Assembly (NCBI RefSeq): GCF_003947415.1
Contig: NZ_QHKL01000001.1
Span: 1,612,001 to 1,676,000, forward strand
Source: Amycolatopsis sp. WAC 01376
GTDB taxonomy: Bacteria; Actinomycetota; Actinomycetes; Mycobacteriales; Pseudonocardiaceae
Direction of reading: 5' to 3'
Length of the DNA: 64,000 nucleotides
The position numbers were made by a program, and so were the translations under genes. The notes beneath the pieces were generated by a model. It did not search any database, was not told where the DNA came from, and saw nothing but the letters and a program-made list of their open reading frames with translations. Below, piece after piece: positions 7,633 to 15,854 of this stretch (its first letter is position 1; each line of letters starts with the position of its first letter).

Positions 7633-8565
7633 ATGAATTCCCGCCGTACTAAGAGTGTTTTCGCGGCCGTGTCGGCCCTGGCCGTCCTCGCGCTCGGCGC
7701 GACGGCTTGCGCGTCCGGTGACAAGGCGTCGACGAGCTCCGGCTCGCAGAACGCGTCCGCCGCGAACCCGGGCGGCGGCGAGAAGATCAAGGTCGTCGCC
7801 TCGACCGACGTCTGGGGCAGCGTCGTGACCGCCGTCGGCGGCGACAAGGTCGAGGTCACCTCGATCATCCACGACCCCTCGGCCGACCCGCACTCCTACG
7901 AGACCACCGCGAGCGACGCCATCGCCGCGAAGAACGCGAAGCTGACGCTGTCCAACGGCGGCGGCTACGACGACTTCTTCTCGAAGCTCGCCGACCAGGC
8001 CACCGGCGCGCAGAAACTGGTCGCCGTCGACATCGCCGCGACCGGCAACGAGAACGAGCACGTCTGGTACAGCCTGCCCGGCGTCGAGAAGATCGCCGAC
8101 CAGGTCGCCGCGAAGCTCGGTGAGATCCAGCCCGCCTCGAAGGACGCCTTCACCGCCAACGCGACCGCGTTCAAGGGCAAGACCCAGGAACTGCTGAAGA
8201 AGGTCTCGGGCCTGGGCGGCTCGAACGCCAAGGTCGTCGCGACAGAGCCCGTCGCGCACTACCTCCTCGACAGCGCGAAGGTCACGGACGCGACTCCGCC
8301 CGCCTTCGCCGAGGCCGTGGAAGCGGAGCAGGACGTGCCCGCCGCCGCGCTCAACGAGGTCAAGCAGCTGATCGCCGGCAAGCAGGTCAAGGCGCTGGTC
8401 AACAACGCGCAGACCACCACCCCGGTCACCGAGCAGGTCGTCGGCGACGCCAAGAAGGCCGGGATCGCCGTCGTCGACGTCACCGAAACGCTTCCCCAGG
8501 GTGTGACCGACTACATTGCATGGATGACCAAGGAAGTGGACTCGCTGGCGGGAGCGCTGAAGTAG
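7633..8565 (+). CDS. znuA: zinc/manganese ABC transporter, substrate-binding lipoprotein
   Basis: This 310-residue protein has a lipoprotein signal (LGATACAS, modified Cys near residue 26), then a cluster A-I metal-binding fold. Candidate metal ligands are the histidines in DPHSYE, NEHVWYS and EPVAHYLL. There is no long histidine-rich loop. It captures Zn(II) (or Mn) outside the membrane and hands it to the permease. Its TAG overlaps the GTG of the ATPase gene, marking a three-gene operon. Confidence 0.9.
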   Translation: MNSRRTKSVFAAVSALAVLALGATACASGDKASTSSGSQNASAANPGGGEKIKVVASTDVWGSVVTAVGGDKVEVTSIIHDPSADPHSYETTASDAIAAKNAKLTLSNGGGYDDFFSKLADQATGAQKLVAVDIAATGNENEHVWYSLPGVEKIADQVAAKLGEIQPASKDAFTANATAFKGKTQELLKKVSGLGGSNAKVVATEPVAHYLLDSAKVTDATPPAFAEAVEAEQDVPAAALNEVKQLIAGKQVKALVNNAQTTTPVTEQVVGDAKKAGIAVVDVTETLPQGVTDYIAWMTKEVDSLAGALK

Positions 8566-9398
8566 TGAGTTCCGTACCTGCCGAGGCGCGCCCCGCGGTC
8601 CATGTCCGCGGGGCGAGCCTCGCGTTCGGCTCCAGAACCCTCTGGTCCGGGCTCGACCTCGACGTCGAACCCGGCGAGTTCCTCGCGATCCTCGGGCCGA
8701 ACGGCTCCGGGAAGAGCAGCCTGCTCAAGGTCCTGCTCGGTCAGCAGGGACTGCCGGAGGGCACGGTCGAGATCGCGGGGCGGCGCCCCGGCGGGACGAA
8801 CCGGCGGATCGGCTACATCCCGCAGCAGCGCGCCCTCGACGAGGGCCTGACGATGCGCGGGGTGGACCTGGTCGGCCTCGGCCTGGACGGGCACCGGTGG
8901 GGCACCGGGCTCTTCGGGCTTTCGAAACGACGTCAACTGGTGTCGAGGGCGATCGAGTCCGTCGGCGCCCAGGCGTACGCGAAACAGCCGGTGGGGCGGC
9001 TTTCCGGCGGCGAGCAGCAGCGGCTCCGCGTCGCGCAGTCGCTGGTCGGCGACCCCGAAGTCCTGCTGTGCGACGAGCCGCTGCTCTCCCTCGACCTCGC
9101 GCACCAGCGCGCGGTCAGCGAGCTGATCGACGAGCGACGGCGTTCGGCGGATACCGCCGTCCTGTTCGTCACCCACGAGATCAATCCGATCCTGTCCTAT
9201 GTGGACAGGATGCTCTATCTGGTGAACGGCCAGTTCCGGATCGGCAAGCCGGACGAGGTGATGAACTCGGAGACGCTGTCCGAGCTGTACGGCACGCGGA
9301 TCGAGGTGCTCAAGGTCGGCGGGCAGATCCACGTCGCCGGGGCACAGAGCGCGCTGTGCGAGGACGAACCCCACCACATCGACGAACGGGCCTCGTAA
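8565..9398 (+). CDS. znuC: zinc/manganese ABC transporter, ATPase
   Basis: The ATPase shows Walker A (GPNGSGKSS), a Q-loop (IPQQRA), the signature LSGGEQQR and Walker B (VLLCDEP). The GTG at 8565 overlaps the upstream TAG by one base, with GGGAG about ten bases upstream; starting further 5' would only add residues antisense to nothing known. It powers import through the downstream permease. The 36-residue tail after the core domain is ordinary for metal-type ATPases. Confidence 0.92.
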   Translation: MSSVPAEARPAVHVRGASLAFGSRTLWSGLDLDVEPGEFLAILGPNGSGKSSLLKVLLGQQGLPEGTVEIAGRRPGGTNRRIGYIPQQRALDEGLTMRGVDLVGLGLDGHRWGTGLFGLSKRRQLVSRAIESVGAQAYAKQPVGRLSGGEQQRLRVAQSLVGDPEVLLCDEPLLSLDLAHQRAVSELIDERRRSADTAVLFVTHEINPILSYVDRMLYLVNGQFRIGKPDEVMNSETLSELYGTRIEVLKVGGQIHVAGAQSALCEDEPHHIDERAS

Positions 9399-9403
9399 AC
9401 ACC

Positions 9404-10309
9404 GTGGACAAGATGTTCGACTTCGCGCTCACCGGTGAGCTGCTCGGCCTCGACTTCGTTCAGACGGCGCTGCTCGCGGCCGCCGTCCTCGGCCTCGTCG
9501 CGGGGGTGCTGGGCCCGCTGGTGGTCATGCGGCGGATGTCGTTCGCCGTGCACGGCACCGCCGAACTGGCGTTCACCGGCGCGGCGGGTGCTTTGCTGCT
9601 GGGGGTCGGCGTCGAACTCGGCGGCCTTGCGGGCGCCGTCATCGCCGCCTTGCTGATCGGGATCCTCGGCGGCCGCGAGTCCGAACGCGACTCCGTGATC
9701 GGCGTGATCCTCGCCTTCGGCCTCGGCATGGGCGTGCTGCTGCTGTCGTTCTACGAAGGCCGCAGCGCCAACAAGTTCGGCATCCTCGTCGGCCAGATCA
9801 TCACGATCGACTCGACCAACCTGAACCTGCTCGTCGGCGCCTCGGTCGTCGTACTGGTGGTGCTCGCGGTGATCTACCGGCCGCTGCTGTTCGCCACGGT
9901 CGACCCGGCGGTCGCGACGGCGCGTGGCGTGCCAGTGCGGCTGCTGTCGCTGATCTTCGCGGTACTTGTCGGGATTTCGAGCGCCCTCGGCGTGCAGATC
10001 GTCGGCGCGCTGCTCGTGGTCTCGCTGATGGTGACCCCGGCCGCGGCGGCCGCGCGGGTCACGGCGAGCCCGTGGAAGGCGACAGTGCTGTCGATCGTCT
10101 TCGCGGAGATCGCGGCACTCGGCGGGATCATCCTGTCGCTCGCGCCCGGGAAGCCGGTGAGCGCGTTCGTCACGGCGATCTCGTTCGTGATCTACCTGGT
10201 CTGCCGCCTCATCGCGTGGCTGCGCGGCAGGAACTCGCGGATCCGCGTCGAGCCCGCCGACCCGGAACCGGCGCTCAGCGCACCGGGTGCTCGGCCAATG
10301 CCTTCTTGA
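9404..10309 (+). CDS. znuB: zinc/manganese ABC transporter, permease
   Basis: About eight or nine hydrophobic helices over 301 residues match the ABC-3 metal permease family. The R-x-M-S-F-A-V-H-G-T-A-E-L-A-F-T-G-A-A-G segment near residues 43-62 is the conserved H-G/F-G-H region of these permeases. The GTG at 9404 begins five bases after the ATPase stop. Its last 35 bases overlap the 3' end of the convergent AlgX-like gene. Confidence 0.9.
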   Translation: MDKMFDFALTGELLGLDFVQTALLAAAVLGLVAGVLGPLVVMRRMSFAVHGTAELAFTGAAGALLLGVGVELGGLAGAVIAALLIGILGGRESERDSVIGVILAFGLGMGVLLLSFYEGRSANKFGILVGQIITIDSTNLNLLVGASVVVLVVLAVIYRPLLFATVDPAVATARGVPVRLLSLIFAVLVGISSALGVQIVGALLVVSLMVTPAAAAARVTASPWKATVLSIVFAEIAALGGIILSLAPGKPVSAFVTAISFVIYLVCRLIAWLRGRNSRIRVEPADPEPALSAPGARPMPS

Positions 10310-11588
10310 CCGCTTCGAGGAAAGCGGGGTCGATGAACGCGAGCTGACCGCCGGCCACGCTGCGCTCCACGGCCTCGATGACCACGACGTTCGCGTTCAC
10401 GAAAGCGTCGACGGCCTCGGCCCGTGGCGTCTTCTGGGTGAAGTGCGCCAGCATCGTCAGGTTCGTGAACGCGCCCGAGAGATACCGCGAAGACGCCTTC
10501 GTGAACGAGTCGCCGTAGATCAGGATCTTCTCGTCCACGGTCCCGATCAGCGGGCTCGCCGTGCGGTACACCGGCCGGTCGATGTCGCCGTTCGGCTCGC
10601 CCGCGCGCTCGACGACGCCGTCCGGGCGGAGGCTGTACAGCGTGTTCGTCTTCGTGCCCTGCTTGCTGATCAGCGGCGGCAGATCGGCCACGGTGTCGTA
10701 CTGGCCGACGGGAACGCTGACCCAGGTCTGCGTGACACCCGGTTTGATCGCGTTCGCGATGGCGCGCGTCATCACCAGCGCGCCCTCGTCGGCCCAGTGC
10801 GTGTCGTTCGACGGGTACACCGGCCGCTGCACCCGGCCCTCGGACGCGCGCAGCTCGGGCCGCAGGTCGATCGCGCGCGCGTCCTTGAGCATCCGGTGCC
10901 AGGTGGCCGCCTCGGCCGACCGCGAACAGTCCTTGCCGGGATAGGTGTCGGGCAGGAACTGCGGGACCATCGTCGACTTGTCCGGCGCGACGACGAGCTC
11001 GAACCGCCGCCCCGACTGCTCGACCGCGCGCCGCAGCTCGTTGATCTTGGCGATCGTCTCGGTCAGCGGACGGGACGGATCGCATTTCGCGTCCGCGTCG
11101 TAGCCGTAGTACAGCCAGCCGTCGCGGCCCTGCACCACCCGGCGGTAGCCGGACGCGGCGTTCGGCGTCGGCCCCTGCGTGGGCGCGGTCTTGGACGGTG
11201 CCGGCGCCGGCGGCGCGGGGATCGGGCCCGCCTGCTGCTGAGGCGGCGGCTGGTCCAGCGGGGCGCCCTCGCCGAAGACACCGCGGCTGATCGCGTCGGC
11301 GGCGGCGATCGCACCCGGCCGGAACGACAGCTGGTCGATGGCCCAGGTCGGCAGGTCGGTGAAGAACGCCCAGCCCTTGTCCAGGCCGGGGAAACTCGCG
11401 AGCTTGTGGTTCTCGATCTCGCCAGGCCGCACGCCGAACACCCACAGCAGCGCCGGGGTGGTGAAGAACAGAAGCGCGCTGATCAGCGCGGTCAGCTGCC
11501 TGCCACCGTGGCGGGGACGGTGCAACGCGTGCTCACGCGGAAGCCACGCCTCGTGGACGGCTGGCAGTTGCTGGGGTTCGGACGCCAC
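10275..11588 (-). CDS. AlgX/AlgJ-like SGNH-hydrolase-fold protein (polysaccharide O-acetylation)
   Basis: A membrane anchor near residues 35-52 is followed by a proline/alanine-rich linker (about residues 110-145) and an extracellular domain with SGNH-like signatures: YGDSFTKA (nucleophile region) and SNDTHWADEGA (Asp-x-x-His). AlgX/AlgJ relatives finish O-acetyl transfer to exported polysaccharides, using acetyl groups moved across the membrane by an MBOAT protein. A matching MBOAT gene lies at 34581-36014, not beside it. The GTG at 11588 is my preferred start; another GTG 33 bases upstream is possible. Confidence 0.75.
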   Translation of the reverse strand: MASEPQQLPAVHEAWLPREHALHRPRHGGRQLTALISALLFFTTPALLWVFGVRPGEIENHKLASFPGLDKGWAFFTDLPTWAIDQLSFRPGAIAAADAISRGVFGEGAPLDQPPPQQQAGPIPAPPAPAPSKTAPTQGPTPNAASGYRRVVQGRDGWLYYGYDADAKCDPSRPLTETIAKINELRRAVEQSGRRFELVVAPDKSTMVPQFLPDTYPGKDCSRSAEAATWHRMLKDARAIDLRPELRASEGRVQRPVYPSNDTHWADEGALVMTRAIANAIKPGVTQTWVSVPVGQYDTVADLPPLISKQGTKTNTLYSLRPDGVVERAGEPNGDIDRPVYRTASPLIGTVDEKILIYGDSFTKASSRYLSGAFTNLTMLAHFTQKTPRAEAVDAFVNANVVVIEAVERSVAGGQLAFIDPAFLEAVKKALAEHPVR

Positions 11589-11709
11589 CCCACCACCGTA
11601 ATCATCCCGTGTCTCCCGCACGTGAGAACCGCCCCGAAAGCGCGTTTAGCCCGCTAAACGCGCTCACCCCTCCGCCCGTGCCCCTGCTCCGCCCCTCTCC
11701 GGGACCCGG

Positions 11710-11764
11710 TGCCCCCAATGTCACATTGGAGACGCTCAGCGTCTCCAATGTGACATTGGGGGCA
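11710..11764. repeat. 26-bp perfect inverted repeat, loop GCTCAGC
   Basis: Arms beginning TGCCCCCAATG are perfectly complementary. Each arm contains its own palindrome CCAATGT-C-ACATTGG. The apex is GAC-GCTCAGC-GTC; the same seven-base apex GCTCAGC recurs in the hairpin at 48420-48468. Confidence 0.85.
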
Positions 11765-11850
11765 TGGCATTCCGGCCGCCCCCCGCACGCGAGAGCCGCC
11801 CCCCAAGCGCGTTTAGCCCGCTAAACGCGATCCGGCCGCCCCGCCTCCGC

Positions 11851-11905
11851 TGTCCTGAAGGTCACCTTTGAGACGATCAACGTCTCAAAGGTGACCTTCA
11901 GGACA
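11851..11905. repeat. 25-bp perfect inverted repeat, homologue of the 748-804 hairpin
   Basis: Arms 11851-11875 and 11881-11905 are perfectly complementary and contain a nested AAGGT-C-ACCTT palindrome. Over 55 bases it differs from the hairpin at 748-804 at six positions. Four of these form two compensatory base-pair swaps in the stem. It lies upstream of the AlgX-like gene and 48 bases beyond the stop of the DUF445 series. Confidence 0.85.
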
Positions 11906-11952
11906 GGTGGGTTCCTCGCAAGCGCGTTTAGCGGGCTAAACGCGATCGGGCG

Positions 11953-13176
11953 TCAGTGGAGCATCAGGAGGACCTGCAGCTCACCGACCAGGAAGCCGAT
12001 GAGCCCGCCGACCGCGATGAGCTTCCACTCGTCCTGCCGGAACGCGGGCCTCAGCAGCCCCTCGAACTCCAGCGGCGTCAGCCCGAGCATCCGCCGCTCG
12101 ACGATCTTCGCGACGTCCATCGCCTCGGTCAGGTAGCCCTCGGCGTGGCGGATCGTCGGCGGCAGCCGCTCCAGCGCCTTCCGCGCGGCCGCCTGTTTGA
12201 TCTCGTTCAGCCGCTGCCCGCCGACGGCCATCGCGACCATCGGTTTCGCGACGCTCGCCTGCCGATCGACGGCCTGCGACACGAGCCGTTCGACCAGCGA
12301 GTACAGCCGGTCCGACCGCGGCCCGCGCAGGACGGCGTCGAGCAGGTTCGGCACGGTGAGGATCTCGTTCGCGATCATCTCGCCGTACTGATGCGCGACC
12401 TCGGCCCGCCGCCGCTGGAACTTGCCCTGCAGGACCACCCGGCCGACGCGCACCGGCTCGCGCGGCACGAAGATCAGCTTGATCGCCAGCCAGTCGGTGA
12501 ACAGCCCGATGCAGCCGCCGAAGATCGGCAGCACCCACGGCTCCTTCGTCAGCGCCCAGACGAACGCCTGCACGATGCCGAGCCCGAAGCCGAAGTAGAT
12601 CCCCGTGCGTGCGATGAACGCCATCTCCGGCCGCGACGTCTCGCGGATCAGCCGGACGAGCAGCTTCTTGTCCCTGGTGAGCCGCTGCACGGTCATATGC
12701 TGGAAGTCGAGCACCTCGTCGAGGTTCGCGGTCATCTCTTCCATGAACTCGCGCACCAGCCGCGGCGTCGCCGACTGGACCTGCTTGATCAGCAGTTCCT
12801 GCGCCATCGTCGGCATCACCTCCCAGAGCCTGGGATGGTGCTTTTCGAGCACTTCGCGGGCGACCTCGTCCACGGCCCGCAGCAGCGGCTGCTCGATCTC
12901 GCGCGTGATGATCGCCGGGTCGATCCGGCGGAAGACCTCTTTGACGTCCAGCAGGTTCGACGTCAGCAACTCGGTCGCGACGGCCGCCATCCGCCCGCCG
13001 TGTTTGGGCACCACGCCCTGCCAGCCGAGGAACGGCTTGATCCCGACGAACTCCAGCGGTTTGAACATCATCTCGATGGCGACGCGTTTGGTGACGTAGC
13101 CGATCAGCGCGGCGACGAACGGGATCGCGGCGTACAGCCACCAATGGCGGGCGAGGTCGTCCAGGACGGCGTCCAC
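11953..13176 (-). CDS. DUF445 membrane protein, third tandem copy
   Basis: This 407-residue protein has hydrophobic segments at both ends and in the middle and belongs to the DUF445 (YheB-like) family, whose function is not established. The N-terminal GYVTKRVAIEMMFKPLEFVG and the C-terminal KLIAVGGLIGFLVGELQ are conserved with the two genes upstream. GTG at 13176 follows a GAGGAGG ribosome site. It is the last gene of a three-copy tandem series on the minus strand, 50 bases after the second copy. Confidence 0.88.
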   Translation of the reverse strand: MDAVLDDLARHWWLYAAIPFVAALIGYVTKRVAIEMMFKPLEFVGIKPFLGWQGVVPKHGGRMAAVATELLTSNLLDVKEVFRRIDPAIITREIEQPLLRAVDEVAREVLEKHHPRLWEVMPTMAQELLIKQVQSATPRLVREFMEEMTANLDEVLDFQHMTVQRLTRDKKLLVRLIRETSRPEMAFIARTGIYFGFGLGIVQAFVWALTKEPWVLPIFGGCIGLFTDWLAIKLIFVPREPVRVGRVVLQGKFQRRRAEVAHQYGEMIANEILTVPNLLDAVLRGPRSDRLYSLVERLVSQAVDRQASVAKPMVAMAVGGQRLNEIKQAAARKALERLPPTIRHAEGYLTEAMDVAKIVERRMLGLTPLEFEGLLRPAFRQDEWKLIAVGGLIGFLVGELQVLLMLH

Positions 13177-13226
13177 ACGACCTCCTCGCTTCGCTCAGGG
13201 AAGGGGGAAACGGTATCGGGTGGCCG

Positions 13227-14453
13227 TCAGTGGAGCAGCAGAAGCACCTGAAGTTCACCGACGAGTCCACCGATCACCGCGCCGACGGCGATCAGTTTCC
13301 ACTCGTCCTGCCGGAACGCCGGGCGCAGCAACTGCTCGAATTCGAGCGGGTTCAGCCGCCGCATTCTGTCCACAATGGTGTTCCGGACGTCGAGCGCGTT
13401 GACCGCGTAGCTCTCGGCGTGCCGGATCGTCTCCGGGATCCGTGCCGCCGCCTTCGCCGCCGCCGTCTGCTTCATCTCCTGGAACCGCCTGCTCCCGACG
13501 GCCATCGCGACGAAAGGCTTCACGACACTCGCCTGCGCGTCGATGGTCCGCTGCACCTCGCGGGTGATCATCGTGAACAGCTTGTCCGACTTCGGCCCGC
13601 TCAACACGGCTTCGAGCAGGTTCGGGATGGTGATGATCTCGCGCGCGATCATGTCGCCGTAGTCGGCGGCGACCTGGTCCTTGCGTTTCTGGAACACGCC
13701 TTGCCAGGTGTAGAAGCCGAAGAACCGTTTCGGCTCGCGCGGCAGGAAGATCATCTTCAGGGCGATCCAGTCGGTGAACCAGCCGATGCCGATACCGAAC
13801 AGCGGCAGCACGATCGGCGACTTCGTCAGCGCCCACACGAGCAGCTGCACACAGCCGAGGGAGAACCCGAACACGATCCCCGACCGGGCGATGAACCGCA
13901 TCTCCGGCCGCGAGATGTCGCGGATCAGCCGGTTGAGCAAGGCCTTGTCGCGCACGAGGTTCGTCACGACCATGTGTTTGAGGTCGAGCACGTCCTCGAT
14001 GTTCTCGGCGATCTCGCCCATGATCTTCGTGATCGCGCGCGGCGCCTCGGCCTGCACGCGTTTGAGCAGCAGGTGCTGGGCGGTGTTCGGCAGCACTTCC
14101 CACAGTCTGGGCTGGTACTGCTCCATCACCTCGCGGGTGACGTCCTCGACGACGCGGAGCAGCGGCTGTTCGATCTCCTTCGCCACCTGGGCCGGGTCGA
14201 GCCTGGCGAAGATCTCCTTCGGATCGACGAGGTTGCTCGTCAGCATCTCGGTGGCGGTGGCCGCCATCCGCTCGGCGTTCGCCGGCAGCACTCCCTGCCA
14301 GCCGAGGAACGGCTTGATCCCGACGAACTCCACCGGTTTGAACATCATCTCGATGGCGACGCGTTTGGTGACGTAACCGATCAGCGCCGCGATGAACGGC
14401 ATGGTGACGTACACCGGCCAGTGCTCGCCGAGGTCGGCGATGACGGCGTCCAC
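13227..14453 (-). CDS. DUF445 membrane protein, second tandem copy
   Basis: At 408 residues it has the same architecture as its neighbours. It shares WKLIAVGAVIGGLVGELQVL with the first copy at the C-terminus and is clearly closer to that copy than to the third. GTG at 14453 has a GGGAGGGG ribosome site. A predicted central membrane segment with FGIGIGWFTDWIALKM is common to all three and may be the functional core. Confidence 0.88.
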   Translation of the reverse strand: MDAVIADLGEHWPVYVTMPFIAALIGYVTKRVAIEMMFKPVEFVGIKPFLGWQGVLPANAERMAATATEMLTSNLVDPKEIFARLDPAQVAKEIEQPLLRVVEDVTREVMEQYQPRLWEVLPNTAQHLLLKRVQAEAPRAITKIMGEIAENIEDVLDLKHMVVTNLVRDKALLNRLIRDISRPEMRFIARSGIVFGFSLGCVQLLVWALTKSPIVLPLFGIGIGWFTDWIALKMIFLPREPKRFFGFYTWQGVFQKRKDQVAADYGDMIAREIITIPNLLEAVLSGPKSDKLFTMITREVQRTIDAQASVVKPFVAMAVGSRRFQEMKQTAAAKAAARIPETIRHAESYAVNALDVRNTIVDRMRRLNPLEFEQLLRPAFRQDEWKLIAVGAVIGGLVGELQVLLLLH

Positions 14454-14501
14454 TTGAAGCCCCTCCCGCGTCTCGCTTGAGGGGAACCTAGCCGCCGGTC
14501 C

Positions 14502-15731
14502 TCAATGGAGGAGTAGCAGGACCTGAAGTTCACCCACGAGCCCGCCGATCACCGCGCCGACCGCGATGAGCTTCCATTCGTCCTGCTGGAAGGCGGGGCG
14601 GAGGATCCCTTCGAACTCGAGCGGGGTCAGCTGCTGCATCTTCGTGACGATGGTGTTGCGGACGTCGAGCGCGTCAGTGGCGTAGCTCTCCACGTGTTTC
14701 ACCGTTTCGGGGAGATACGCGATCGCCTTCTCGGCCGCCGCCTTCTTCATCTCCTGGTACTGCACGCCGCCGACGGTCAGTGCCACCAACGGTTTCGCGA
14801 TGCTCGCCTGCGCGTCGATGGTCCGTTGCACCTCGCGGGTGATCATCGAGAACAGCTTGTCCGACTTGGGTCCGGTGAGCACGGCCTCCATCACGTTCCG
14901 CACGGTGAGGACCTCGTCCGCGATCAGCGCGCCGTAGTCCTTGGCGACCGCCTGGCGGCGTTTCTGGAACATGCCCTGCCAGCTGAAGAACAGGAACCGG
15001 CGCGGCTCACGCGGGTAGAAGATCATCTTCAGGGCCAGCCAGTCCGTGACGAAGCCGGTGACGAAACCGAAGATCGGCATGATCAACGGCTGTTTCGTCA
15101 GCGCCCACGCGACGAACTGGATCAGGCCGATGGCGAAGCCGAACCAAATGCCGGACCGGGCGATGAAGCGGAGCTCCGGGGTCGCGACCTCCTTGATCAG
15201 GCGGCAGGTCAGCGATTTGTCGCGGACCATCGCGTTGATCAGCATCTCGTTGACGTCGAGGACCTCGTCGATGTTCGTCGACACCTCGCGCATCAGCCGC
15301 GCGACGACCTTCGGCGCCTGCGCCCGCACCTGATCGACCAGCATGCGCTGCGCCCGGGCCGGCAGCAGTTCCCACAGTCTGGGCTGGTACTGCTCCATCA
15401 CCTCGCGGGTGACGTCCTCGACGGCCTTGAGGAGCGGCTCTTCCAGTTCCTTGACGACCTCGTCGGGATCGAGCCGGGAGAAGATCTCCTGCGGATCGAC
15501 GAGGTTCTTGGTCAGCAGGTCGACGGCGGTGGTCGCCATCCGGCGCGAGTTGGCCGGGATGACCCCCTGCCAGCCGAGGAAGGGTTTGATCCCGACGAAC
15601 TCCAGCGGCCGGAACATCATCTCGATGGCGACGCGTTTCGTGATGTAGCCGATGAGCGCGGCGATGAAGGGCATCGTGGCGTAGACGTGCCAGTGCTCAC
15701 GGATGTCTTCGAGGATCGCCGAGATGTCCAA
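14502..15731 (-). CDS. DUF445 membrane protein, first tandem copy
   Basis: This is the promoter-proximal copy (409 residues). It starts with TTG at 15731 behind GGGGAGG. The family signature GYITKRVAIEMMFRPLEFVG and the central TDWLALKMIFYPREP segment match the other two. Intergenic gaps in the series are about 50 bases, so all three are probably one transcript, ending at the palindrome array. The 123 bases upstream of it separate it from the divergent DivIVA-like gene. Confidence 0.88.
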   Translation of the reverse strand: MDISAILEDIREHWHVYATMPFIAALIGYITKRVAIEMMFRPLEFVGIKPFLGWQGVIPANSRRMATTAVDLLTKNLVDPQEIFSRLDPDEVVKELEEPLLKAVEDVTREVMEQYQPRLWELLPARAQRMLVDQVRAQAPKVVARLMREVSTNIDEVLDVNEMLINAMVRDKSLTCRLIKEVATPELRFIARSGIWFGFAIGLIQFVAWALTKQPLIMPIFGFVTGFVTDWLALKMIFYPREPRRFLFFSWQGMFQKRRQAVAKDYGALIADEVLTVRNVMEAVLTGPKSDKLFSMITREVQRTIDAQASIAKPLVALTVGGVQYQEMKKAAAEKAIAYLPETVKHVESYATDALDVRNTIVTKMQQLTPLEFEGILRPAFQQDEWKLIAVGAVIGGLVGELQVLLLLH

Positions 15732-15854
15732 CCGGGCCTCCCCTGCTTACGACCTGTCAACAATGCAGGATGCCATGTGATCGCCCCGTCGCACTCCGAG
15801 TGCAGCCGTTTGGCGGTACTGCCTGACGGGCCCCTGCTCATTAAGGTGGCCGCC

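Larger units (their letters stand above)
11641..11944. repeat. intergenic palindrome array with three CGCGTTTAGC dyads
   Basis: Three copies of a 22-bp palindrome with arms CGCGTTTAGC and GCTAAACGCG occur at 11641-11662, 11808-11829 and 11923-11944. The first two have centre CC; the third has GG, i.e. the opposite orientation. Each is preceded by AAG. Two longer hairpins (11710-11764, 11851-11905) alternate with them. The 364-bp gap between the AlgX-like start and the third DUF445 stop holds no gene; this array fills it. Confidence 0.9.
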
